A stretch of 64,000 nt of DNA. Source: Arbacia lixula (Eukaryota > Echinodermata > Echinoidea > Arbacioida > Arbaciidae). Positions 26,131-31,945 of this stretch are shown piece by piece. The translations under genes and the position numbers were made by a program. The notes under the pieces were generated by a model. The model saw only the letters and a program-made list of their open reading frames with translations. It was not told where the DNA came from and did not search any database. Where the stretch lies: positions 17,571,153 through 17,635,152 of the forward strand of contig OZ022591.1 of NCBI GenBank assembly GCA_963669155.1. Direction: 5' to 3'. How positions within the stretch are numbered: the first letter of the stretch is position 1; every line of letters starts with the position of its first letter.

Positions 26131-26547
26131 TCCCTCTCTCTCTCTCTCTCTCTCTCTCACCCTCTCCCCCTCTCTCTCTCTCTCTCTATATCTCTTTCTC
26201 TCTCTCTCTCTCTCTTGCTCTGTCTGTCTCTATATCTCTCTCTCTTGTCTCTCTTTCTTTTGCTCTGTCTGTCTCTCTCTGTCTCTTTCTCTCTCTATCT
26301 CTCCCTCTCCCTCCCTTCCTCCCTCCCTCACACACACACACACACACACGCGCGCACACACACACGCACACACACACACACACACACACATCTCGCTCTT
26401 CTTTGTTCTTATCACTTCTCCTTTCTTCCATCCTAACAAACAGCTGCAGGAGACTTGGACACCAGGTCCCATGGTCGGATCATCTCTCCCCTTTCGGCCC
26501 TTATCATCCTTCTCACGGCACTGGCTCTCTCCTTAGCACAAGGATGA
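957..26547 (+). CDS. Multi-domain antistasin/WAP protease-inhibitor-like protein, GPI-anchored (5' end missing)
   Basis: This is a 23-exon partial gene whose joined exons (listed separately) give 2975 nt, about 990 residues and a TGA stop. Every internal intron is phase 1 with AG/GT borders, so modules can be shuffled without breaking the frame. Domain order is A, W, W, W, A-W (one exon), A, A, degenerate A, W, A, W, W, A, W, A, A, A, A, W, W, W, W, tail, where A is antistasin-like (C-x4-C-x3-C-x2-G...GC-x2-C-x-C) and W is a WAP four-disulfide core (8 Cys, KCC...NGCG). Both families are known serine-protease inhibitors, and WAP domains can also be antimicrobial. The last exon adds a hydrophobic C-terminus, so surface attachment by GPI is inferred. 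No signal peptide is visible, so the start lies upstream of the window. Inhibitory activity against a particular protease cannot be read from the sequence. Confidence 0.9.
1050..2175 (+). other. Intron: no gene seen
   Basis: AT-rich intron. A 17-nt phrase, AAATTAAGAGGTGATCTGT, occurs twice about 60 bases apart near 2022 and 2079, so there is a small tandem duplication around 2000-2110. No exon, RNA gene or long inverted repeat was recognised. Confidence 0.5.
2176..2322 (+). CDS. Exon 2: WAP domain
   Basis: The acceptor is TTTTTATAG|AG and the donor GCAG|GTATGT, 147 nt, phase 1 at both ends. All eight WAP cysteines are present (GEC, GIC, STC, GGC, KCC, NGC, RTC). This exon is close in length and sequence to exon 11, which also follows an antistasin exon; the pair may be a duplicated cassette. 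Confidence 0.9.
2728..2860 (+). repeat. (TC)n microsatellite with poly-C core
   Basis: Long TC dinucleotide runs flank a C homopolymer at about 2779-2790. Open frames on both strands here are artefacts. Confidence 0.95.
3180..3578 (+). repeat. Two tandem copies of a ~199-bp unit
   Basis: The unit starts GTAAGCTCTCAGAC at about 3182 and again at about 3382, and each copy ends with a shared phrase GGACTTCGCAACCGATAT. The copies differ by scattered substitutions. Each contains GATCCTGACCCTTCTA, a phrase that also occurs in both arms of the foldback element that follows. Confidence 0.85.
3585..4567. mobile_element. Foldback (long inverted repeat) element
   Basis: The left arm (about 3585-4055) and right arm (about 4095-4567) are imperfect reverse complements over roughly 470 bases, with a spacer of only about 40 bases around 4056-4095. 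Matching landmarks include ATGATTGGCTGGTTAGGATC near the centre and AGAACCACATATTTATCTCG further out. There is no coding capacity, so this is probably a non-autonomous element. Its right end lies about 42 bases before the exon 3 acceptor. Confidence 0.85.
4610..4765 (+). CDS. Exon 3: WAP domain
   Basis: The acceptor is CAAACACAG|CG and the donor ACTG|GTAAAA, 156 nt, phase 1. All eight cysteines are present (GVC, GIC, DLC, QDC, KCC, NGC, HVC). The inter-cysteine segment DCNGTAKCC contains an N-G-T glycosylation sequon. The loop between the first two cysteines is longer than in most sister domains. Confidence 0.9.
5256..5417 (+). CDS. Exon 4: WAP domain
   Basis: The acceptor is CCTCCTCAG|AC and the donor CACC|GTACGT, 162 nt, phase 1. 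It encodes a complete WAP core (SCP, GIC, EMC, SEC, KCC, NGC, HVC). It has an unusually long lead of about nine residues before the first cysteine. Confidence 0.85.
5480..5715 (+). repeat. GATA-type microsatellite, degenerate then pure
   Basis: A degenerate GATA/TAGA field runs from about 5480 and becomes a pure (GATA)n array at about 5668-5715, within an intron. Confidence 0.9.
6279..6539 (+). CDS. Exon 5: antistasin and WAP domains in one exon
   Basis: The acceptor is TTTACCAG|CT and the donor GCAG|GTATTA, 261 nt (87 codons), phase 1. An antistasin-like core ([18 protein letters not shown]) is followed, without an intron, by a complete WAP domain (GTC, ATC, NLC, DDC, KCC, NGC, HIC). It is the only visible exon carrying two modules, which suggests loss of one intron or retention of an ancestral cassette. 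The AG at 6288 was rejected as acceptor because it would shift the phase. Confidence 0.9.
6640..6960 (+). mobile_element. TTAAAGGG-type MITE, partial copy
   Basis: It begins TTAAAGGGGAAGTTCACCCC and continues with the family landmarks GACGAAAATCGGCCGAAGGA and TGTGACGTCACATGCGAGG. Only the left half is present. Fuller copies lie at 15860, 16850, 25046 and 42290. Confidence 0.75.
7080..7175 (+). CDS. Exon 6: antistasin-like domain
   Basis: The acceptor is ATTTCACAG|CC and the donor CCAG|GTTCGT, 96 nt, phase 1. Six cysteines lie in the order CPEMMC, IWC, GCDTCEC. The donor GTTCGT is the weakest in this gene. Confidence 0.85.
7203..7436 (+). repeat. Poly-G / poly-T / poly-G low-complexity block
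   Basis: A run of about 14 G at 7204-7217 and long T-rich tracts at 7250-7371 are followed by a second G run of about 16 (7372-7387) and G-rich sequence to about 7436. Homopolymer lengths may be assembly-sensitive. Open frames here are artefacts. Confidence 0.9.
7673..7742. repeat. Short perfect-arm hairpin
   Basis: GTTACTAAAGTGCAT at 7684-7698 faces its near-complement ATGCACTTTAGTTAGTAAC at 7708-7726, with further flanking pairing (CCTAGCCTAG / CTAGGCTTAG). It is probably a tiny MITE. The rest of this intron (7743-8470) shows no exon; part of it resembles the foldback element at 17555. Confidence 0.7.
8471..8566 (+). CDS. Exon 7: antistasin-like domain
   Basis: The acceptor is TGCTATTAG|CT and the donor CCGG|GTAAGT, 96 nt, phase 1. 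The core [17 protein letters not shown] has all six cysteines. Confidence 0.88.
9175..9273 (+). CDS. Exon 8: degenerate antistasin-like exon
   Basis: The acceptor is ATTGCGTAG|AT and the donor GAGAG|GTGACT, 99 nt, phase 1 at both ends and open throughout. It keeps CPNGF and GCPTTCVP but has only four cysteines; the usual second N-terminal cysteine and final C-x-C pattern are missing. It therefore fits the exon grammar but not a standard six-cysteine core. It could be a divergent functional module or a decaying exon. Transcript evidence would decide. Confidence 0.55.
9274..10020 (+). repeat. Degenerate minisatellite, GTGACTAGTCGAGATAAG-like units
   Basis: Irregular variants of GTGACTAGTCGA, GATAAGTCGA and GTGATTAG recur across about 750 bases with variable spacing. 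The field starts at the exon 8 donor itself, whose GTGACT is a unit start, and ends about 80 bases before exon 9. Confidence 0.8.
10104..10256 (+). CDS. Exon 9: WAP domain
   Basis: The acceptor is CATACATAG|AA and the donor CACC|GTAAGT, 153 nt, phase 1. All eight cysteines are present (GIC, GTC, NHC, NQC, KCC, NGC, YSC). Confidence 0.9.
10322..10456. mobile_element. ~135-bp palindromic MITE
   Basis: The left end GTTGCATAAAACTTACCATT is the near reverse complement of the right end AATGGTAAGTTTTATGCAAC, with further pairing inward. There is no coding potential. Confidence 0.85.
10815..11003. mobile_element. ~190-bp palindromic MITE, copy 1
   Basis: The ends GCCTAGGTGCTAGACTGTGA and TCACAGCCTAGTACCTAGGC are inverted repeats, and inner blocks CACAGACTATGCCC / GGGCGTAGTCTGTG pair as well. 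A second copy lies at 16650-16844. Confidence 0.88.
11098..11190 (+). CDS. Exon 10: antistasin-like domain
   Basis: The acceptor is ATACATTATAG|AT and the donor TCAG|GTAAGC, 93 nt, phase 1. The core [17 protein letters not shown] is complete and is the closest relative of exon 1. Confidence 0.88.
11191..12641 (+). other. Intron: no gene seen
   Basis: AT-rich intron of about 1.45 kb with A-rich stretches around 11470-11580. No exon, inverted repeat or RNA gene was recognised. Confidence 0.5.
12642..12788 (+). CDS. Exon 11: WAP domain
   Basis: The acceptor is CCAATAATAG|TT and the donor TCAG|GTGAGC, 147 nt, phase 1. Eight cysteines are present (GAC, GIC, EMC, GNC, KCC, NGC, HAC). The segment [10 protein letters not shown] includes an N-C-S sequon of the rarely used type, with the Asn followed by a framework cysteine. 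Confidence 0.9.
12789..15168 (+). other. Long intron (2.4 kb) with an antisense exon-like segment
   Basis: I see no sense-strand exon here. The 13100-13400 part shares the phrase TTCATAGAAAATCCAAAAATAT with 18222 onwards, so repeats are present. An antisense acidic open segment lies at 14375-14706 and is listed separately. Confidence 0.5.
14375..14706 (-). pseudogene. Acidic first-exon-like segment with an early stop, antisense in an intron
   Basis: On the minus strand an ATG at 14706 is followed three codons later by TAG, after which the frame stays open for over 100 codons and ends at a good donor, TTG|GTATGT, in phase 2. The translation is strongly acidic (for example [26 protein letters not shown]) and ends ...NSTENW. 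It looks like the N-terminal exon of an intron-containing gene whose start was hit by a nonsense change, or a transposon-borne exon. I could not find a matching second exon down to 13500. Family is unknown; a resemblance to P2X7-C-terminal-like proteins common in invertebrates is only a guess. Confidence 0.35.
15169..15333 (+). CDS. Exon 12: WAP domain
   Basis: The acceptor is TGACAATAG|TC and the donor ACGG|GTAATT, 165 nt, phase 1. Eight cysteines are present (GEC, GVC, EAC, SDC, RCC, NGC, HTC), with Arg replacing the usual Lys before CC. It is longer than average because of an eleven-residue tail after the last cysteine. Confidence 0.9.
15365..15580 (+). repeat. Interspersed repeat, copy 1 of 3
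   Basis: The landmarks CCCGAGGTTTGTTCGACTAG, ATACATGTGAATGTAA and CACGTTACTAGGCAGTTAG recur with variation at about 18725-18935 and 37545-37750. Family unknown. Confidence 0.7.
15699..15794 (+). CDS. Exon 13: antistasin-like domain
   Basis: The acceptor is AAACGCAG|GG and the donor CTGG|GTAAGT, 96 nt, phase 1. The core [17 protein letters not shown] is complete. Confidence 0.88.
15860..16331. mobile_element. TTAAAGGG-type MITE, full palindromic copy
   Basis: The left end TTAAAGGGATAGTTCACCCT pairs with the right end CAGGGTGAACTATTTC. Inner landmarks also mirror each other: CTCTCCCATATGTTGTGTAC against CACAATCTATGGGAGAGCG, and ACGTGACGTC against GACGTCAC. There is no coding potential. The TTAA at the outer edge is compatible with a piggyBac-type target preference, which is inference. 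Confidence 0.88.
16453..16599 (+). CDS. Exon 14: WAP domain
   Basis: The acceptor is TTTTTAAACAG|TC and the donor GCGC|GTGAGT, 147 nt, phase 1. Eight cysteines are present (GTC, GIC, DLC, RSC, KCC, NGC, HEC). It begins VHPGTCP, very like the WAP half of exon 5 and exon 19. Confidence 0.9.
16650..16844. mobile_element. ~190-bp palindromic MITE, copy 2
   Basis: It has the same family as 10815-11003: terminal AGGCTGTAAGGTGCATGGAC against GTCCATGCACCTCACAGCCT, with the inner CACAGACTACGCCC paired to its complement. Confidence 0.88.
16850..17335. mobile_element. TTAAAGGG-type MITE, diverged palindromic copy
   Basis: Family landmarks CCATATGTTGTGTAC (left) and ACACAACATGTGGAAGAGC (right) mirror each other. 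The right end GGGTGAGTTATCCCTTTAA keeps the TTAA edge. It ends about 30 bases before the exon 15 acceptor. Confidence 0.82.
17365..17460 (+). CDS. Exon 15: antistasin-like domain
   Basis: The acceptor is TAACCGTAG|CG and the donor CCAG|GTAGGC, 96 nt, phase 1. The core [18 protein letters not shown] is complete, with one extra residue between the first two cysteines. Confidence 0.88.
17555..18115. mobile_element. Foldback element (~560 bp)
   Basis: The left arm phrases GAAACAGGTTTCGTGATAT and CAAGCTGAAATTGACAC are mirrored in the right arm as ATATCACAAAACCTGCTTC and GTGTCAATGTTAGCTTG. The arms are diverged, so the element is old. Related single-arm sequence is at about 7750-7960. Confidence 0.75.
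18725..18935 (+). repeat. Interspersed repeat, copy 2 of 3
   Basis: It is related to 15365-15580: GTCCGAGGTTTGTCCGA, ATACAGGTGAATATAA and GTCACTTAGGGGG are the matching landmarks. The remainder of the 17461-19382 intron has no visible exon. Confidence 0.7.
19137..19360 (+). repeat. AT-rich minisatellite (TATATAAGAAATTA-like, ~14 bp)
   Basis: About 15 units alternate between AAGAAATTATATAT and ACAAATTATATAT forms. It ends about 20 bases before the exon 16 acceptor and replaces any normal polypyrimidine tract there. Confidence 0.92.
19383..19478 (+). CDS. Exon 16: antistasin-like domain
   Basis: The acceptor is TTGTATCACTAG|GT and the donor CCAG|GTAAAG, 96 nt, phase 1. The core [17 protein letters not shown] is complete. 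Confidence 0.88.
19597..19710 (+). repeat. (TG)n-rich microsatellite
   Basis: Imperfect GTGT dinucleotide repeats. Apparent Cys/Val-rich reading frames across it are artefacts. Confidence 0.9.
20297..20389 (+). CDS. Exon 17: antistasin-like domain
   Basis: The acceptor is TTTCTCTTAAG|TC and the donor GCAC|GTAAGT, 93 nt, phase 1. The core [17 protein letters not shown] is complete. Confidence 0.88.
20390..21255 (+). other. Intron: no gene seen
   Basis: An ATTATT-rich low-complexity stretch at about 20410-20590 is followed by ordinary sequence with no recognised feature. Confidence 0.5.
21256..21351 (+). CDS. Exon 18: antistasin-like domain
   Basis: The acceptor is TGCTCTTGCAG|CC and the donor CCAG|GTAGAA, 96 nt, phase 1. 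The core [17 protein letters not shown] is complete. The open frame continues far past the donor only because the intron is pyrimidine-rich and lacks stops. Confidence 0.88.
21360..22010 (+). repeat. 650-bp polypyrimidine (TTC/TCT/CTTCT) tract
   Basis: It is almost purely C and T on the + strand, with TTC-type repeats densest at about 21500-21680. Long open frames in all three + frames (Ser/Phe/Leu-rich) are artefacts of this composition. Confidence 0.92.
22513..22659 (+). CDS. Exon 19: WAP domain
   Basis: The acceptor is TTATCGATAG|TG and the donor TCGC|GTGAGT, 147 nt, phase 1. Eight cysteines are present (GSC, GVC, QDC, GDC, KCC, NGC, HVC). A T homopolymer at about 22459-22476 precedes it. 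Confidence 0.9.
23095..23229 (+). CDS. Exon 20: WAP domain
   Basis: The acceptor is TTAATACACAG|CT and the donor CCGG|GTGAGT, 135 nt, phase 1. It is the shortest WAP exon but keeps all eight cysteines (GVC, GVC, ELC, SQC, KCC, NGC, LSC). The usual GH before the last cysteine region is GL. Confidence 0.9.
23230..24115 (+). other. Intron: no gene seen
   Basis: AT-rich intron with no recognised exon, RNA gene or strong inverted repeat. A short (TA)n run is at about 24029-24041. Confidence 0.5.
24116..24268 (+). CDS. Exon 21: WAP domain
   Basis: The acceptor is ATGTATATAG|AC and the donor CCAG|GTATGA, 153 nt, phase 1. Eight cysteines are present (GTC, GIC, NEC, HSC, KCC, NGC, MTC). His replaces the usual Ser or Phe after KCC. 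Confidence 0.9.
24610..24650 (+). pseudogene. Truncated WAP pseudo-exon
   Basis: After an intact acceptor (CTTGTGCAG|TG) the sequence encodes [13 protein letters not shown], nearly the same as the start of exon 22 ([13 protein letters not shown]), then breaks off into an ATTC microsatellite. The match extends upstream through the acceptor (AACGGGAATTC against AACGGGCATTC). There is no donor and seven of the eight cysteines are missing, so it is a broken duplicate of exon 22. Confidence 0.85.
24651..24850 (+). repeat. (ATTC)n-rich microsatellite
   Basis: Imperfect ATTC, TCATTC and CAATCATT units fill the space between the pseudo-exon and exon 22. Confidence 0.92.
24899..25042 (+). CDS. Exon 22: WAP domain
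   Basis: The acceptor is CCTCGCGCAG|TG and the donor CATG|GTAACT, 144 nt, phase 1. Eight cysteines are present (GKC, GLC, EDC, EGC, KCC, NGC, HVC). It is the last domain before the C-terminal tail exon. Confidence 0.9.
25046..25515. mobile_element. TTAAAGGG-type MITE, full palindromic copy
   Basis: The left end TTAAAAGGAGTAGTTCACCC faces the right end GGGTAAACTATTCCTTTG. Inner blocks GTGACGTCACATGCGAGGTG and GACGTCAC mirror each other. It starts within five bases of the exon 22 donor, so the donor now abuts the element. Confidence 0.88.
25903..25990 (+). repeat. (AGT)n microsatellite
   Basis: About 27 AGT or AGC-variant units. Threonine- and leucine-rich antisense frames are artefacts. Confidence 0.95.
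26051..26442 (+). repeat. TC/CA low-complexity block, source copy of a duplicated segment
   Basis: It begins AAATAGCGTAGAAAACGC, continues through about 230 bases of TC repeats and 60 bases of CA repeats, and ends TCCTAACAAACA directly against the last-exon acceptor. It is nearly identical to 28835-29222, differing by about 4 bases in TC length. Confidence 0.95.
26444..26547 (+). CDS. Exon 23: C-terminal tail with GPI-anchor-type signal
   Basis: The acceptor is CTAACAAACAG|CT, phase 1, with TGA at 26545-26547. It encodes about 34 residues: a polar start ([11 protein letters not shown]) with small residues suited to an omega site, then a hydrophobic stretch, [20 protein letters not shown], running to the stop. 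There are no basic residues after it, which fits GPI attachment better than a transmembrane anchor. This is inference from composition. A second AG at 26448 would break the phase. Confidence 0.8.
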
Positions 26548-28729
26548 TAAAAACACACTTCCACGCTATTATAGTATAAAGACGAGTTGTCAATACCGAT
26601 AACCTCATACTGTTCTCATAATACTTTATTTTAGGTGCTTTAAATACACTTTAAGCATGTCCAAAGGCTTTTGTTCCAACCTCAGAGGTGACGAATGCTA
26701 TTCACAACACTTAATGAGACAGTCCCATTACCAAAATGTCTTGTCATACACACTGGATCAATAGCACTGTGTCAAACGTGTGAAAGAAAGGTATGAGGGT
26801 CTGACGCACGTATCGGAAACTTTCCCAAAACATTAATCTTTATATTTCCCTCACGTAATCCCTGATTGTTTGTCCCAATCAGGCCGCTTTCGAAAATATA
26901 AAAGGGTTTTCGTTTCGTTCGGGTCGTTATTCTTGAAAGGTACCAATATCAACCGTGATCTGTTTATCATGTTTATAGACATGGCACGCCTCTAGTACGC
27001 AAGGAGACGAAGAGAGTTTCCGTGATTTTGTTTCATGAAGTTTGCTGTTTTATGGTATATGCTAACTTAATTATACCAACTTGTATGAGGCTGTCAAACA
27101 TATTTAGTCGCTGAAACCAAAGTACAACATTTATACATACATATGAAGAGAGAGAGAAAAACAAAACAAGTTTATACAAGTTTAAAGGCTTGTTTATAGC
27201 TTCGAAAATATTTGTCATTTTGAATGTACACATTAGTCAATTAACATTATATCTTCAAAAATACTCAAATTATCTCGGTTATATCAATAGCTTTTACGCA
27301 AAAGCATTTACGTATATTTCTAAGTCTTGCTATGCCAAAAGGCTTTCTATCTTAAACAGGTTTTTTTAACATTTCAAAGTCCTGTGGGTAATTTGAATTG
27401 ATTTAGTCATGTTAGTAGTATTGTTTTATCTGTATCCATACTTCAACATGGATCTTTGCATTCTTTTTATCTATTATAAGAATACTTCAGTTGAAGTAAG
27501 ATTTCGTACATTGTATGCTATATGTGACATCATAGTATGTATCTTATTTATGCACATAATCTACCTTAGTAATTGTAACACCAACACTTATCCTATTCCG
27601 AACAAAAACACTTTCATGGATACATAACATAAATTAATTACTACGTTTACCATTATGTGGTCGCTTTAAAGCATGTTCAGTAGAACATTAAAGTCCGAAC
27701 ATTCGACAATTATCACAACTGTATACCTTCTTGATGAGGTGCACATATTCATTTTGTTTTAATACATAGCAATAGGTATCACATAGTTCAAAATTGATTT
27801 ACATACCTCTGTATATCAAGCATATGAAGATCAAACCAAGATTACTGGTGCAGATGTGTTTTCATTAACATATTCTGAATATGATTATTGTCTTCTAAAA
27901 TCGTCTTCAATTCGTCGAAACATAATTAATCAATGTCTATGTCATATTTATTATTTGTCCGTGGTGAAAAACTGAATGAACTCTGGATAAAATCATATTG
28001 CACGGTCTATTTTGGGAAACGTATTCTCCGTTTAATACTGTGTACTCGTAATATCACATGGAATTTGCAGATTTTTTACAAAGATATACATGTACATAAA
28101 TTTCTAATTGAAGATGAAATTAACACGCCGATTGATGAGCGCAACTAACATTAAGCATGAGTTTTTTGTATATATTAGTTCGAAATTGGAAAGTCAAGTC
28201 AATACAACATCATTTCAATATTGCTCTGCAGTCCACGATTTATTGTACATGTGATTGGTTCGTATTTGAGCAAAGCTGTGATAAGCATGATTTCAAAAGA
28301 CCTAAGAATTTCAAGAAACAGCTGTACCCCATTAGCATTGTAAGGGGATTAATATGTCGATCACTTATCATTGTTGAATTTGAGAGGGGGGGAGCAGATG
28401 ACAGAAGAAATAAGAATGGACATGTGGTACGATTCATCTGACCGTAGTATAATGAAATGATGCACATTTACAAAATGAGACCCATTCTGTCATACCTTGA
28501 GGCTTTCAACATGAGCTACATCTCTATTAAACTTTATTGTTTGCATGTTAAAATTGTTTTAATGAAATAAAGAAATCCATGAAGCAATCATGACTTTGTT
28601 AATTTGACTCAAATTAGTGCAAAACTGGTACCTAAATAAAGAGAAAGGGCTAGATATTTCAATTGTGTCAACACCTCATTTTTAGGGTTTAGTCAGAGTC
28701 AGTCGCAAACAACTTCAGATCAAAGGAGG

Positions 28730-28761
<32 letters not shown>

Positions 28762-28793
28762 AGAAGAATAGAGGATGCGATGGCGCTGATTAC
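26548..28793 (+). other. 3' flank of the WAP-antistasin gene: no gene seen
   Basis: AT-rich sequence with no supportable exon. Candidate polyadenylation signals include ATTAAA near 27686 and AATAAA at 28566-28571, so the 3' UTR could be long. A (TA)n run lies at about 28738-28760. Confidence 0.4.
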
Positions 28794-28878
28794 TAGGTGA
28801 AGACAAACAAATTAAATGAAACGCCGGAGAAGAAAAATAGCGTAGAAAACGCACACCTGTCCCCAACCCCCCCCCCTC

Positions 28879-28914
<36 letters not shown>

Positions 28915-29268
28915 TCCCTCTCTCTCTCTCTCTCTCTCTCACCCTCTCCCCCTCTCTCTCTCTCTCTCTATATCTCTTTCTCTCTCTCTCTCTCTTGCTC
29001 TGTCTGTCTCTATATCTCTCTCTCTTGTCTCTCTTTCTTTTGCTCTGTCTGTCTCTCTCTGTCTCTTTCTCTCTCTATCTCTCCCTCTCCCTCCCTTCCT
29101 CCCTCCCTCACACACACACACACACACACGCGCGCACACACACACGCACACACACACACACACACACACATCTCGCTCTTCTTTGTTCTTATCACTTCTC
29201 CTTTCTTCCATCCTAACAAACAAATTTTTCTTCTCCGGCGTTTCATTTAATTTGTTTGTCTTCACCTA
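28794..29268. mobile_element. Inverted-repeat-flanked copy of the WAP-gene intron segment
   Basis: Perfect terminal inverted repeats of 43-45 bp (left 28794-28838, right 29224-29268; outer tip TAGGTGAAGACAAACAAA) enclose a near-identical copy of 26051-26442. TA occurs at both edges, and (TA)n followed by GAAGAATA lies on both sides. The enclosed copy stops exactly where the original meets the splice acceptor. It could be a Tc1/mariner-like MITE that captured host DNA, or an assembly artefact around a palindrome. Confidence 0.8.
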
Positions 29269-30969
29269 TATATATATATATATATATATGAGAAGAATAT
29301 GAAAATTAAATGGTCAAGATAAAGAACATGAGAGCATGTGGAGAGCAAGGATGAATGTGCAACCTTTTGTCAAGGGGGACAAAAAGAGTGACATAAAGAA
29401 AAGAGAGTGGTTGGAAAATATGAGAAAGAAAAAAAGTGACGGAAAGAGTAACAAGAGACATTAAAATGTTGAACCTCGGACGCAGCAACTGGATCTGTAA
29501 AAGGGTAGAAGTGGAAAGGATTACAAAACCATTATCGTGGTAGAATCATTCTGCCGTTCCTGGGTCCGGATCCCATTTAAATTTCAACGATTCCAACAGA
29601 AAGAAACGCTCAAAGGACTATTCTCAGAGTCTTGACCCCCGCTATACCGCGGGATGTCTCGTCTTATTTATTACCGAGCTTGTCACATTACTGGTGACGC
29701 ACGAAGACTAAGTATGAATAATTACAGCATCGGTTGAAGACAAATATAGGAGAATGCCCTCAGAGCATTTCACGATACAAGATGAGATATCGATCAACAG
29801 ACAGGTAATCATTGAGCAGAAGAGAGGAAGCTTTGAATGCATCTTATTGAATTTTGTTCTCTCCGCCGACTTAAACCCTCTTGTAAGAATTATTCTTCTT
29901 TGAAGAGCACCAACCGTGGTGTCGATGAAGCCGACAGTTACAAAGACATGAGCCGGGAGATCGATAGTTCGGCCCACAAAGAAACGAGGTCAATAAGCTA
30001 TCGTCTTTTCATGTCTTTGTAATCGAGTTCCTTTATTTCTCCACGGTTGGTGTTATGGGTATGATCAGTGTGTCCGTAGTTGGAGGGCACATGATAGACA
30101 AATACTCATTGCCTCAGGGTATGTATCTAACTATCCCTATGTTGACGTCAACGACGTCTGTAGGCAATCGGTATATACCTTCTGTCTTTCCGAATGGTGG
30201 TATAGACGATTTATAATTGTGTAATGTTTTATGTACACGGTATACATATACTCATTGCCGCGGGGTATGCATTCACCCAGACATATGCTGACGCCACAAA
30301 CATCAGTTGGCAATCGGTTTATTCTTCGTTTCCAGATGACAGGAGGTCACGCCTTTCCGAAATGACGATAAACAATTCTTTCCATTTCATAATGTTCAGA
30401 GCTATAACTCCTCCGAGAAAAGAAAAAAATGGTTTGATGGTGTCTTACCATCAGACTAGACCTACTAAGGAAACGACTTTTTTTCTTCGAGATGATTTCT
30501 TGGTAAAGTTCCAGACAGTGAAAAACATTCACTATCCCATTTCCGGACATACCTGTTATGTTTGCGTACAATATAACAACTTCAAAACAGTGTTCTGTGC
30601 GTTATCTTAAAAAAAACACTCATCATATCATATAAAGAAGACTACCAGGATTTCTTTCATGACATCATAAAAAACTGAAAATAAATCATTTTTTAATAAT
30701 GAGATCACGAAATGCACAAAGATATAGAAGAGATATCCAGAAATACAAGTACAGTCTATCCATGATACCAGCCATTCATTGACATAATTTTTTTTATATA
30801 TTCTTATTCTTAACATCAACAGATTCCCAACCATTTGAATTTTCTTATCAGTAGGTAAAATCAACCCAGTCATTTCTTTGGATCACATTCTTTACAAACC
30901 ACAAGGGGCGTTTCCCTGTCAGTCTAGTTTGAGTTTTGATGATTAGCATCACCGGGATCTCCGATGATT

Positions 30970-31290
30970 TGTCGATTCCAAACTTCATGTACAAGTATGA
31001 CGATATGATTGCGTGCGTAACAACCATTTTTCAAGCACATTTTCTTATGCGTATTTCTTATGATTCACGTGTTCAAAAAAATATTTGACACGTTTGAAAA
31101 ATCAAGACAAGAATGTTACAGCTTATATCAAGCTGAGATTTCGAACTTCATGTACAAATATGGCGATAATTCACGTGCGTAACAACACATTACAAACACA
31201 TTTTCACCGCATACTTCTTATGATTCACGTGTTCAAAATAACATTTGACACGTTTGGAAAATTATGAGAAGAATGTTACGACATATATTG
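30970..31290 (+). repeat. Two tandem copies of a ~165-bp unit
   Basis: AACTTCATGTACAA, TGCGTAACAAC, TCTTATGATTCACGTGTTCA and TTTGACACGTTTG each recur about 165 bases apart. Confidence 0.85.
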
Positions 31291-31764
31291 TTGTGAAATT
31301 TTAGGATCATATATTCAAAGGATTTAAAATATCTTCCTACTTTACGATCGGTTTATCTAAGCTTGAATTGAGATGTAAGTTGATTGCTGCTTTTTTATGA
31401 TTGTGAAATGTTCTTTGTAACACCTAGTTCCGGCATTGTTTCAAATTAATCGGGTAGGAAAGTACCTAATATCACAACACCCATGTATCTGCCCAAAATA
31501 ATATGCAAGTAGTACTTGCACATTATCCATTGATTCATATTTGTCTTTGTGGCTGTAACAACTCTTCACTTATTCGAAATTGAAAAAATAAAATCGAAAT
31601 ACATATCAGACATATTTTCACTTTGCCTAATCTTACGGGCATGACGGGGACACTTATGTACAAACCATTACCATGATTATCGAACACAGGCACTATGTAT
31701 ATATATATATATATATGAAAGTTTAATCACATGCATGGTTGTTTCAAATATGTATACAAATCAG

Positions 31765-31945
31765 GAAGCACTCGTTATTCCGAAGGTTTGTTATTCCGAA
31801 CGTTACGCGACAAATGCTTGGTTTAACAAACCCTTTTTCGTTTCCGGACTAACGAGTATCGAGGTATAGGCAATTTACGTGTTTCGGAATTACGAACATT
31901 CGGAATAACGAACCTTCGGAATAAACGAACCTTCTGAATAGTGAT
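31765..31945 (+). repeat. TTCGGAATAACGAA-type minisatellite, array 1
   Basis: Variants such as TTATTCCGAAGG, TTCGGAATAACGAACCTTCG and CGGACTAACGAG occur in both orientations. A second array of the same unit is at 48955-49100. Confidence 0.85.

Noticed and set aside
25998-26579. Long Ser/Leu- and His/Thr-rich frame over the TC/CA block
   Set aside because: It is simple-repeat translation; the real coding part is only the last exon from 26444, in another context.
28797-29265. Open frames on both strands starting with the same 13 residues (MKTNKLNETPEKK)
   Set aside because: They arise because the terminal repeats are perfect inverted copies, and both frames then run into TC/CA repeats. This is not a protein-coding gene.
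30224-30610. 128-residue open frame
   Set aside because: No domain, weak composition and AT-rich repeat surroundings; a chance frame is more likely.
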